From an uncultured Coriobacteriaceae bacterium (lineage in GTDB: Bacteria > Actinomycetota > Coriobacteriia > Coriobacteriales > Atopobiaceae), in contig CADAUA010000002.1 of NCBI GenBank assembly GCA_902791035.1, positions 62,001-126,000 of the forward strand: a stretch of DNA of 64,000 nt. Direction: 5' to 3'. A model generated the notes under the pieces. The model searched no databases, was not told the DNA's origin, and worked only from the letters and a program-made list of their open reading frames with translations. The position numbers and the translations under genes were made by a program. Positions 48,533 to 56,519 of the stretch are shown piece after piece; the stretch's first letter is position 1; each line of letters begins with the position of its first letter.

Positions 48533-48640
48533 GGGACGAACTCCAGGTTAGTAGAGTGTGACCTTTCAGATAGCAATTCATCTACCTGTGGTAATACGAA
48601 CCGCAACCATCGACGGACTCTACTAACCTGAAGTTCGCCC
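48533..48640 (+). repeat. about 108-bp inverted-repeat element, copy A
   Basis: Left end CGAACTCCAGGTTAGTAGAG, right end its near-exact reverse complement (CTCTACTAACCTGAAGTTCG). Between them CAGATAGCAATTC and TACCTG are shared with copy B. It has no coding capacity and is more AT-rich than its surroundings. Confidence 0.8.
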
Positions 48641-48735
48641 AACGGCTACCTTCTGCGGCCGATTCGGCCCTTCGCCGCCTACTGGGTTGCGGTAAGGTGT
48701 GGGCCAATGCTGCGGGACGAGAGGGGGTGCCCAGT

Positions 48736-49869
48736 ATGGACAGCGAACGCGTTACGAGGCTCGAGGAGCTGCTGGCTGAGTACGACGCGGTCGGCGTTGG
48801 CCGGCAGGTGGGGTTCGAGCGCCTGCACCTCTATTCGATCATCACCCACTCGACGGCCATAGAGGGTTCCACTCTGACTCTCGAAGAGAATACGGTCATG
48901 TTCGACGACGGCGTTGCGCCTGTTGGCAAGCAGGTTCACGAGCAGATGATGAACCTCGACCTAAGACGGGCCTATGAGGTTGCTGGGCAGATCGCCGCGT
49001 CGCGCACGAGGATCACGCTGCCCCTTCTCAAGGCCTTGTCGGCGCTCGTCATGAGAAACACGGGCAGCTACTACAGGACGCTCTCGGGTGATTATGACGA
49101 GAGCAAGGGTGACCTCAGGCTGCAGAATGTGAGTGCCGGCCGTGGGGGCAAATCATACCTTGCCTGGCAGAAAGTGCCAGGCAGAACCTCTGAATTTGTC
49201 GCATGGCTGGATGATAAGCTCGCCGTCATTGACGCGATGACTGCCGCTGAGGTGTACGAGTTATCCTTCGAGGCGCACTATCGTCTGGTGACCATCCATC
49301 CGTGGTCGGACGGAAACGGCCGTATGGCGCGTCTGCTCATGAACCTCGTGCAGCTCGAGGGCGGCGTCGTGCCGTTCTATGTGCGAAGTCAGAACAAGTC
49401 CGCTTACATCGCTGCGCTGCAGAGCGCGCAGGATGAGGGCACGCCGATTCCCTTCGTGGAGTTCATGACCGACGAGACCGCGGAGATTCTTGCCGCGGAG
49501 ATCGCCGAGTATAAGGACGACTTGGAGGGCGACGTTCCGTGGGCTCATGAGGGAGAAGGGCGGCTGAAGCCCGGCACCCCCCAAGTCACCCCCCAAGTCA
49601 CCCCCCAAGTTCGTGAGCTCCTGTTGCAGCTGGGCGCAGAGGCCGCCAGTGCGGCTGAGCTCATGCGCGCGCTCGGACTCTCCGACCGAAAGAACTTCAG
49701 GGAGCTCTATCTTCGCCCGGCAATCGCTGCCGGCTACATCGAGATGACCATTCCGGACAAGCCGCAAAGCAGCAAGCAGAGGTACCGTCTCACATGTCTT
49801 GGCTCCACGGCGGTCGCCACTCTCGAGCCGCGGGCGGAGCATCCGGCCGCGAGACGAACTGCAGGTTAG
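48736..49869 (+). CDS. Fic/Doc family protein with C-terminal winged helix
   Basis: A 377-residue protein. HPWSDGNGRMARLL (about 196-209) is the Fic catalytic motif for transferring AMP or another nucleotide part to a hydroxyl of a target protein. STAIEGS near residue 38 matches the inhibitory helix motif (S/T)xxxEG, so the enzyme is self-inhibited. A linker with TPQV three times, coded by 12-bp repeats, leads to a winged helix (SAAELMRALGLSDRKNFREL). ATG 48736 follows GAGGGGG. The stop codon and last residues lie inside repeat copy B, so the original end may have been altered by insertion. Confidence 0.88.
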   Translation: MDSERVTRLEELLAEYDAVGVGRQVGFERLHLYSIITHSTAIEGSTLTLEENTVMFDDGVAPVGKQVHEQMMNLDLRRAYEVAGQIAASRTRITLPLLKALSALVMRNTGSYYRTLSGDYDESKGDLRLQNVSAGRGGKSYLAWQKVPGRTSEFVAWLDDKLAVIDAMTAAEVYELSFEAHYRLVTIHPWSDGNGRMARLLMNLVQLEGGVVPFYVRSQNKSAYIAALQSAQDEGTPIPFVEFMTDETAEILAAEIAEYKDDLEGDVPWAHEGEGRLKPGTPQVTPQVTPQVRELLLQLGAEAASAAELMRALGLSDRKNFRELYLRPAIAAGYIEMTIPDKPQSSKQRYRLTCLGSTAVATLEPRAEHPAARRTAG

Positions 49870-49958
49870 TAGAGTGTGGCTAGCCAGATAGCAATTCGTT
49901 TACCTGCGGATATAGGAAATAGAACTAGGCGACGACTCTACTAACCTGGAGTTCGCCC
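49853..49958 (+). repeat. about 107-bp inverted-repeat element, copy B
   Basis: Starts GACGAACTGCAGGTTAGTAG and ends CTCTACTAACCTGGAGTTCG; same orientation as copy A. Its left end supplies the fic stop codon TAG (49867-49869). Confidence 0.8.
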
Positions 49959-49973
49959 CGGGGTGCGGGCAGA

Positions 49974-50002
49974 GGACGGCTCTACTAACCTGAAGTTAGC
50001 CA
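49974..50002 (+). repeat. solo right end of the same element
   Basis: GGCTCTACTAACCTGAAGTT repeats the right terminal sequence alone, 17 bp after copy B. It suggests a second, partly lost insertion. Confidence 0.7.
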
Positions 50003-50149
50003 GGAGCCGGGCCACCGTTGGCGGGATTACCGCCAGCCTACAGTCCACCGCCCGCGTGCCGCAAGCCTTACCAAAGGCTTGCGGCACGTGCCTTGTGCCT
50101 TGATGTTCAGCGTGACACGGTGTCCTTAGTCGTCGAAAGGAAGTCACGC

Positions 50150-50689
50150 ATGGCCTACGTGAGCGAAAGCGACATATCCATCGGGCGCGCTCTTCTCCGG
50201 GGCATTCGCACCGGAAAGAGCAAGAGGTGGGTGCGCCGCCTGGTGCTCCTGTCCATCCCGATCTTCTTCCTGTACTGGTTCCGGTCGCTCATGCTCACAT
50301 CGGGAGAGGGCGACATGGGTACCAGCGCACTCATCGCTCTCCTCTTTACGGGCTTCTATGCGCTCTGGCTTGTATTTCTCTTCGCCAGCATCACGAGTGC
50401 CCGCGCCATGCTGGCCCTGGGAACCCGTGGCAAGGCATTTCTCGCCGTGAGTGTGGCCCTCACGCTTGTCGTCTTTGTGTGGTTTGGCTCCGTGACAGCG
50501 CCCTTTGCCGGGGTTTGGTTTCTCGTGCTGTTCTCGCCGTTTGTGCTGCCCGTGGCGAACAACCTGGTCATGCTGATTGGGGACCTCTTTACCAAGTCGC
50601 CATTCGATGGGGACGAGAAGCTGGCGCAGAGCGTCGACAAGCTCGCGGCCAACGACGAGCAGGCCAAAGAAGACAAGGACGCGAGATAG
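50150..50689 (+). CDS. integral membrane protein, unknown
   Basis: A 179-residue protein with four hydrophobic segments (about 31-46, 60-82, 92-111 and 118-140) and a charged C-terminus (DKLAANDEQAKEDKDAR). The N-terminus is basic. GAAAGGAAG precedes the ATG at 50150. No family is recognised. A palindrome-like stretch (GCCGCAAGCCTT...AAGGCTTGCGGC, 50057-50085) upstream may be a hairpin. Confidence 0.65.
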   Translation: MAYVSESDISIGRALLRGIRTGKSKRWVRRLVLLSIPIFFLYWFRSLMLTSGEGDMGTSALIALLFTGFYALWLVFLFASITSARAMLALGTRGKAFLAVSVALTLVVFVWFGSVTAPFAGVWFLVLFSPFVLPVANNLVMLIGDLFTKSPFDGDEKLAQSVDKLAANDEQAKEDKDAR

Positions 50690-50820
50690 CGAGGAAGGGG
50701 TGTCCCGGAGCCCAGAACCCCCATGGCTCGGTCATGAGGGCGCAGCCCTTGCCAGGAACACCTTGACAAGGGCAGCGAACTGGGCAGATGCACACAAGCC
50801 TACATGTGAGATCCCGTTGC

Positions 50821-51807
50821 CTACTTGCGGTTGCGCATGACGGCCGCAAGGACCCCGTATCCCACGCCGGCGATAGGCCACACCACCCACGTGGACTGCC
50901 AGGCCATGGTGACGAGGCTAACAAGCAGATAGACCGCGAGCGCGACGCCCCAGTAGATGCTGCCGTAGTGCTCATTGAGCCTCTTGGCGTCTCGGGTGTA
51001 GTCACCCTCTTCGAGCAGGGTCTGGTAGCCGCCGTCCGTGATGCCGACGCGCACCAGCAGAAAGACTCCCACCGTTACCAGCGCCATCAGGATGGCCACG
51101 CCGCCGATGGGCAGGCTGTTGCCCGTAGATGACACGGCAGCAGAGAGCAGCACTGGGATGGCGGCTATGATGCAGAGCACCACGCCCACGGCCACCTGCA
51201 CGGTGCGGGCGTGCTCGCCACGCCCGCGCCGCTCGCGCACCAAGCCATCCACACCATAGGCAGTGTCCAGCGGATTCTTCTGCAGGTGCTCGTAACGCTT
51301 CATGCGGCTGCCGCTGACGATAAAGAGGGCAACGCCAGCTGCCACAAGCACCAGCAGGATAGCCACGCCCACGGAGGCGGCCGCCTCCTCGGTCATGCCC
51401 AGGACTCCGGCCTCGTCCGCACCGGCAAAGGCAAGCAGCGGCACGCAGCTGAGGACGCAGAGGCCTACTCCCGTGGCAACGCGTGTGGCGTGCCTCTCGT
51501 TCTCGGCTAGGAAGGCGTTGGCCTCCTCCATGCTCACGGGGTCCAAAGGCTCGTCCTGTGCGCCTACGGGTTGGTCCGGCACCTCTGTCGGAGCCTCGGC
51601 AGGTGCCTCCACCTCGTCGCGCAGGAGGTAGTCCGTGCTCACGCCAAAGAGGTCGGCGAGCTTGAGGACCTTGTCCATGTCCGGCGTGGACTGGGCGCCC
51701 TCCCACTTGGAGACGGACTGGCGCGAGACCCCCAGCTTGGCTGCCAGCTGCTCCTGGGAGAGGCCGTTCTTCTTGCGCAGGTCGATGATCTTGTCGGCGA
51801 GAATCAT
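50821..51807 (-). CDS. XRE-family regulator fused to membrane segments
   Basis: A 328-residue protein. The first 65 residues are a helix-turn-helix of the XRE type (LSQEQLAAKLGVSRQSVSKW). After a Pro/Glu linker come about six hydrophobic segments in two groups (about 112-166 and 203-325). Membrane-bound XRE regulators like this are frequent in Gram-positive bacteria and usually of unknown signal. ATG 51807 follows AAAGGACAG; the longer frame to 51891 is not supported. Confidence 0.8.
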   Translation of the reverse strand: MILADKIIDLRKKNGLSQEQLAAKLGVSRQSVSKWEGAQSTPDMDKVLKLADLFGVSTDYLLRDEVEAPAEAPTEVPDQPVGAQDEPLDPVSMEEANAFLAENERHATRVATGVGLCVLSCVPLLAFAGADEAGVLGMTEEAAASVGVAILLVLVAAGVALFIVSGSRMKRYEHLQKNPLDTAYGVDGLVRERRGRGEHARTVQVAVGVVLCIIAAIPVLLSAAVSSTGNSLPIGGVAILMALVTVGVFLLVRVGITDGGYQTLLEEGDYTRDAKRLNEHYGSIYWGVALAVYLLVSLVTMAWQSTWVVWPIAGVGYGVLAAVMRNRK

Positions 51808-52097
51808 TGTCTGTCCTTTCTCCGTTTGCATTCTAATGGCTCGCGCCTGGTGTCCGGTAAGCCCTCTGTTAGCCCCTTTGGACGGTTCCAAGCATCCCAG
51901 CGAGCGCGGTTGCAGGCCACCAATGGCAGTTGGAACTTTGTCAACCGGTGGTTGCGGCCATGTCTACCTGCGGGTTTATGTGCGAGCAAGGGAGCAGGGA
52001 GAGGCTTTCCCCATCTGTGCGCGCAGATCCCTTGCGTCGAAATGCGAAGAAAGCGAGAATCGGGAAAGAACGCAAAAATCGGGAAAGAAAGCGAAAA

Positions 52098-53240
52098 ATG
52101 GGAAAGAAAGCGAACGATCCTGCGAAGGCGTCCTCTGTTGTCGGGGGTCGGAACCCCTTCACACCGGCATTCGGTACCATTCCGCCGATACTTGCCGGGC
52201 GAGCTCATCTGCTGGCCGAGATGCATGATGCGTTCCTCCAGGGGCAGGGCAACCCAAACCTGTCCAGCATTCTGGTGGGGGCGCGAGGCACGGGGAAGAC
52301 CGTATGCCTCTCGTGCATCTGCAAGGATGCCGAGGAGACTGGCTGGATCGCCGTGAGTTCCTCCGCCATACCCGGCCTACTTGAAGACGTCTACGAGCAG
52401 ACCATTATTGCTGGGCGGGACATCCTCCACTCGCCCGTCCGGACTCGGATCACAAGCGTCTCCGCTGGTCCCCTGAGTGCTAGCTGGGAGACCCAGCCGC
52501 GTGCGGAAGGCAACTGGCGCACACGTATGGGTGACCTCATTGCCCAGCTCAACGATAAGGGCTTCGGCCTTCTCATCACGGTGGACGAGGTCGACGCCTC
52601 GCTTGACGAGATGGTTGTCCTTGCTTCGGTATACCAGCTCTTCGTACGCGAGCAGCGAAAGGTCGCGCTCGTGATGGCTGGTCTTCCGAGCAACGTGGAT
52701 GCCCTCGTGAGCAACAAGAGCGTGTCGTTCCTGCGTCGTGCACAGCGGCATAGGTTGGGGCTTATCGACAAGCCCGATGTGTACGATGCGGTGCGCCGCA
52801 CGATTGAAAGCTCGGGCAAGTTGATCGAGGACGATGCCCTTGCCACATGCGTGAATGCGATAGATGGCTTCCCGTACATGCTCCAGCTGGTGGGGTATCG
52901 CTGCTGGCAGGCAGCCGGCGACAAGACCACTATCGGCGCAGAGGAAGCCCGACGGGGAATTGCTGCCGCGAAGAGCGACTTTGAGGAGCACGTGATTGCA
53001 TCCACCTACAGGGAGCTCTCGAGGGGAGACATCCGTTTCGTGGAAGCCATGCTCCCTGACCCCGGAGAGAGCCGCCTGGCAGAAGTGGCCTCGCGAATGG
53101 GCGTAAGCAGCAGCTACGCGTCCAAGTACCGTGGGCGCCTGTGTGCTGCGGGCGTGATCGAGGGCGTGGCGCGTGGCATCGTGCGGTTCTCGATACCGGG
53201 CTTCAGAGAGTACGTGGTGCGCCAAGCGGGCTTGGAGTAG
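52098..53240 (+). CDS. AAA ATPase with C-terminal winged helix
   Basis: A 380-residue protein with Walker A VGARGTGKT (about 40-48), Walker B LLITVDEVD (about 153-161) and an arginine-finger-like LRRAQRHRLG; the last 70 residues are a winged helix (RLAEVASRMGVSSSYASKYRGRL). The Orc1/Cdc6-like AAA_16 group has this build. The start is uncertain: ATG 52098 has GGGAAAG 10 bases upstream, while GTG 52017 in the same frame would add a Lys/Arg-rich 27 residues coded by short tandem repeats (52058-52113). The role is unknown; such ATPases are found in mobile regions. Confidence 0.7.
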   Translation: MGKKANDPAKASSVVGGRNPFTPAFGTIPPILAGRAHLLAEMHDAFLQGQGNPNLSSILVGARGTGKTVCLSCICKDAEETGWIAVSSSAIPGLLEDVYEQTIIAGRDILHSPVRTRITSVSAGPLSASWETQPRAEGNWRTRMGDLIAQLNDKGFGLLITVDEVDASLDEMVVLASVYQLFVREQRKVALVMAGLPSNVDALVSNKSVSFLRRAQRHRLGLIDKPDVYDAVRRTIESSGKLIEDDALATCVNAIDGFPYMLQLVGYRCWQAAGDKTTIGAEEARRGIAAAKSDFEEHVIASTYRELSRGDIRFVEAMLPDPGESRLAEVASRMGVSSSYASKYRGRLCAAGVIEGVARGIVRFSIPGFREYVVRQAGLE

Positions 53241-53282
53241 CTACCGCAACGCCTAAATGCGGGTTGGCAGGTTTGGCTGGGG

Positions 53283-53501
53283 CTACGGGTTGCGTGTTGC
53301 CAGCGCCGCGGCGAGCAGCGCTGCCTTGGCGATGGGCAGGAGCCAAGCGACCTGCGCGACGTAGGGACCCTTGAAGACCTCGGCGATCACGCCCATGGTG
53401 TGGCGGGAGTCGAAGGGGAGCTGCGTGTAGACCGGCGTGAACATGACAAGGACAAGGGCAACCTTGAACCAGCGTCTGTAGACGATGTCCTTCTTGGCCA
53501 T
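53283..53501 (-). CDS. small membrane protein
   Basis: A 72-residue protein beginning MAKKDIVYRRWFKVALVLVM with helices at about 12-27 and 50-68. AAGGA is 5 bases before the ATG. It runs toward the AAA ATPase gene on the other strand. No family recognised. Confidence 0.55.
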   Translation of the reverse strand: MAKKDIVYRRWFKVALVLVMFTPVYTQLPFDSRHTMGVIAEVFKGPYVAQVAWLLPIAKAALLAAALATRNP

Positions 53502-53743
53502 GGCCGTCCTTCTCCCCACGCGCACTGCCCTTACCTTCCGACCGCTATGATGACGCGCACCTTACGGTGGCAGCGCGGTTCTGGGGGGGTCCTTACGAGG
53601 GCATGAAGGACGGCTGACCGTGGTCATACGCGCGGCTTTGGGCGGGTGCGCGATGGCGGGTAGCGGCCCTCGGGGCCGGGGCAGGTTGTCGCCGAGGCGA
53701 CGTGCCGTGTGAGCATAACGTAAGCCTGTATAAGTACGTTGTT

Positions 53744-53866
53744 ATGGATGCCAATCGACATCGCGAAAAGGCAATTGAAAATCTCCCCAGTTGGGACAAA
53801 TACACAGCTTGGAAATATACGGGCAACTATGAAGAAAATAAGGACTCTAGAATTAAACGGCAATAA
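53744..53866 (+). pseudogene. AT-rich 40-codon frame, gene remnant or small protein
   Basis: In the 427-bp gap 53502-53928 a clearly AT-rich patch encodes a protein-like 40-residue text: MDANRHREKAIENLPSW followed by DKYTAWKYTGNYEENKD. Base use differs sharply from all neighbours. TATAAG stands upstream but there is no ribosome site, so it may be a remnant of transferred DNA. The remainder of the gap shows nothing. Confidence 0.35.
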
Positions 53867-53928
53867 GTTCCGGAGCTGGCGGACCCGAGCCAGCGACAGA
53901 CAGGCGGCAGGGCACGGGAGGTGACACC

Positions 53929-55362
53929 ATGGCACGCTCGCACGACGTCAAGGAGCTGGGAACCGAGAGCCCCCTGCGGTTGATCGGCCGTCTGGCCGTC
54001 CCCACCGTGTGTGCAAACATGGTGACCTCCCTCTACTCCATGGTGGACCGGCTCTTCATCGGCCAGTTCGTGGGTGGCACCACCCTTGCGGCCGTGGGCC
54101 TCATTGCCCCGCTCAACAACGTGACCGCGGCCTGCACCGTCATGCTCTCCGTGGGCGGCGGAGCCATGATCGCCACGGCCTTTGGCGCCCAGGACGCCGA
54201 CCGCGCGAACACCGCCTTCACGAACATCGTGACCCTCTCGCTCATCATGGCGGCTGCCGTCTCGGGCATCTTCATCGCCCTGGCCCCGCAGCTCTGCGTC
54301 CTGTGCGGCGGCGAGGAGGGGAGCGACCTCGTGGCCCTGGCCTCCACCTTCCTGCGCATCACCTCGATCGGCACCCTCTTCCAAGTGATCAACGTGGGCT
54401 TCGCCTCCATGATCCGCTCCGAGGGCAACACCACCTACGCGATGTTCGTGACCATGATCGGCGCCGTGATCAACGTGGGTCTCAACGCCCTCACCATCAT
54501 CGTGCTGGGCATGGGCCTCCTGGGGTCGGCCTGGTCCACGGTGATAAGCTCCTCCATCTCCGCGACGCTGAGCGCGAGCTACTTCCGCCGCGGCCACGGC
54601 GCCGCCAAGTGGGCCGGCTGGTCTGCCGTGCACCCCGCGACCATGGGCAAGGTCTGCGCCATGGGCATCGCCCCGGCCATCTTCCAGGTCCTCTCCTTCG
54701 CAAACAACATCTTCATCAACCGTTCGCTCGTGGGCTGCGCCACCGCCGAGCTCGGCTCCGACGGCCGCACGATCGTCCTCGCCGCCAACTCCGTGATCTC
54801 CACGGTCGAGTCCGTGGCCACCATGTTCATCATGGGTGTGAACAACGCCGTCTCCACCGTGCTCTCCTTCAACAACGGCGCAAAGAAGTACGACCGGGTC
54901 TTCTCCGCCGCCGTGATCGGCCAGGTCCTGGCCACCACCGCGGCCCTTGTCCTCTGGCTCGTGTGGCGCCTGCTGCCCGGCCCGGTCTTCTCGGCCTTTG
55001 TGGGCGACGACCAGCGCATCATCGACGTGGGCATCCGCGCCGTCACCATCGGCAAGCTCTTCGTCTTTGGCCTGGGCTTCCAGACGCTGGCCTCCATGTA
55101 CTTCTCCGCGCTGGGCCGTCCCCAGACGGCCACGCTCATCTCGGTGAGCCGCAACGGCCTCTTCCTGATCCCGGCCCTGCTGGTCCTGCCTGGGATGCTG
55201 GGCCTGGACGGCGTGTACGCATCCACCAGCGTGTCGGACGCGTGCTCGCTGGTGCTGGTCGCCTTCATCTACCTGCGCGACCTCAAGCGCCTGAAGGGCC
55301 TGGCGCAGGCCCAGGCGCAGGGGCAGGAAACCCAGGCGCCGTCGCAAACATCGGCAAGCTGA
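53929..55362 (+). CDS. MATE family efflux transporter
   Basis: A 477-residue protein with 12 membrane segments in two similar halves. Typical MATE text includes NMVTSLYSMVDRLFIGQFVG near the start and FINRSLV with NNAVSTVLSFNNGA in the second half. Such carriers export drugs or small organic ions using a Na+ or H+ gradient. GGGAGG lies 7 bases before the ATG. The substrate is not predictable. Confidence 0.93.
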   Translation: MARSHDVKELGTESPLRLIGRLAVPTVCANMVTSLYSMVDRLFIGQFVGGTTLAAVGLIAPLNNVTAACTVMLSVGGGAMIATAFGAQDADRANTAFTNIVTLSLIMAAAVSGIFIALAPQLCVLCGGEEGSDLVALASTFLRITSIGTLFQVINVGFASMIRSEGNTTYAMFVTMIGAVINVGLNALTIIVLGMGLLGSAWSTVISSSISATLSASYFRRGHGAAKWAGWSAVHPATMGKVCAMGIAPAIFQVLSFANNIFINRSLVGCATAELGSDGRTIVLAANSVISTVESVATMFIMGVNNAVSTVLSFNNGAKKYDRVFSAAVIGQVLATTAALVLWLVWRLLPGPVFSAFVGDDQRIIDVGIRAVTIGKLFVFGLGFQTLASMYFSALGRPQTATLISVSRNGLFLIPALLVLPGMLGLDGVYASTSVSDACSLVLVAFIYLRDLKRLKGLAQAQAQGQETQAPSQTSAS

Positions 55363-55427
55363 CCCGCACGCGCCGCGGGGAGGCGGCGTCAAGGGTCCTG
55401 AACGCATCACTCTGAGCAGAAAGGCAC

Positions 55428-56459
55428 GTGGCCATGAGCGAGAACGACATCCTCAAGATCAACTTCAACGAGAGCCAGTTTGGCACGTCCCCGGCGGCCA
55501 TCGCCGCCATGCGCGAGGTCGTGGGGCAGGTCAATCGCTATCCCGAGCCCTTCTCGGCATCCCTCCGCACGGCCCTGGGCCGCTTCTACGGCTTTGGCGA
55601 GGACGGCCTCGAGCACGTGGTGGTGGCCGCCGGCGCCTCCGGTGTCCTCACGGTGATCGGCCGCGCGCTCGTGAGCCCGGGCGACGAGGTCGTTACCTGC
55701 GACCCCACCTTTGGCGCCTACGAGGGCCTGGCCCGTGCGAACGGCGGCAAGACGGTCCTTCTCCCCGTTACGGAGGGGGAGGTCTTCGACCTCGCGGCCA
55801 TGCGCGCCGCCATAAGCGAGAGGACCAAGCTCGTGTGCGTGTGCAACCCGAACAACCCCACCGGTACCCTGGTGGACCATGCCGAGCTGGTGGACCTCAT
55901 CCACAGCCTGCCCGAGGGTGTGGTGGCGCTCGTTGACGAGGCCTACCTGGAGTTCGCAGACGACGAGCCCGGCCAGACCGTGATGCCCGAGGTCCTGGCG
56001 GGCTATCCCGTGATCGTGGTGCGGACCTTTTCGAAGATCTACGGCATGGCCGGCGCCCGCGTGGGCTACGCCGTGTCCACCAAGGAGATCACCGAGAAGC
56101 TGGCCCACAAGGTGCCCGTCTTTGCCGCTGCACGCGAGGGCCTGGCGGGTGCCATCGCCGCCCTGGCCGACCAGGACTACGTGGCCCACACGCGCCAGAA
56201 GGTCGCGGAGAGCCGCGCTTTCCTCACGGGCGAGCTCGAGGCCCGCGGCTGGCACGTGTACCCGTCGCAGACCAACTTCATCTATGCAGACTCCCGCCGC
56301 GACACGGCGGCGCTGGCCAAGGCGCTGCGCGCCCGTGGCGTGCTCATCCGCGGGGACTACGAGTACAGCCGCATCACCCTCGGAACCATCGAGGAAGACA
56401 AGCGCCTGCTGGCCGCCATTGACGAGGCCATAGGCGCGGGAGAGGTCCCAAGCCGCTAG
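55428..56459 (+). CDS. HisC-like PLP aminotransferase
   Basis: A 343-residue class I/II aminotransferase. CNPNNPTGTL (about 141-150), DEAYLEF (about 176) and the PLP lysine in RTFSKIYGMAGARVGYA (about 202) agree with histidinol-phosphate aminotransferase and its relatives. No other his gene is near, so the true substrate could be another amino acid. The start is GTG 55428 or ATG 55434; AAAGG fits the ATG spacing better. Confidence 0.85.
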   Translation: MAMSENDILKINFNESQFGTSPAAIAAMREVVGQVNRYPEPFSASLRTALGRFYGFGEDGLEHVVVAAGASGVLTVIGRALVSPGDEVVTCDPTFGAYEGLARANGGKTVLLPVTEGEVFDLAAMRAAISERTKLVCVCNPNNPTGTLVDHAELVDLIHSLPEGVVALVDEAYLEFADDEPGQTVMPEVLAGYPVIVVRTFSKIYGMAGARVGYAVSTKEITEKLAHKVPVFAAAREGLAGAIAALADQDYVAHTRQKVAESRAFLTGELEARGWHVYPSQTNFIYADSRRDTAALAKALRARGVLIRGDYEYSRITLGTIEEDKRLLAAIDEAIGAGEVPSR

Positions 56460-56519
56460 GCGGTGCGTGCCGCTGGCGGCAGGCAAGGCGAGGTTTCGCC
56501 AGAAGGAAAGGGGAAGGCC

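Noticed and set aside
53624-53935. A 103-codon minus-strand frame before the MATE gene
   Set aside because: It spans a composition break, has no ribosome site and no recognisable content; the plus-strand 40-codon frame is the more protein-like reading.
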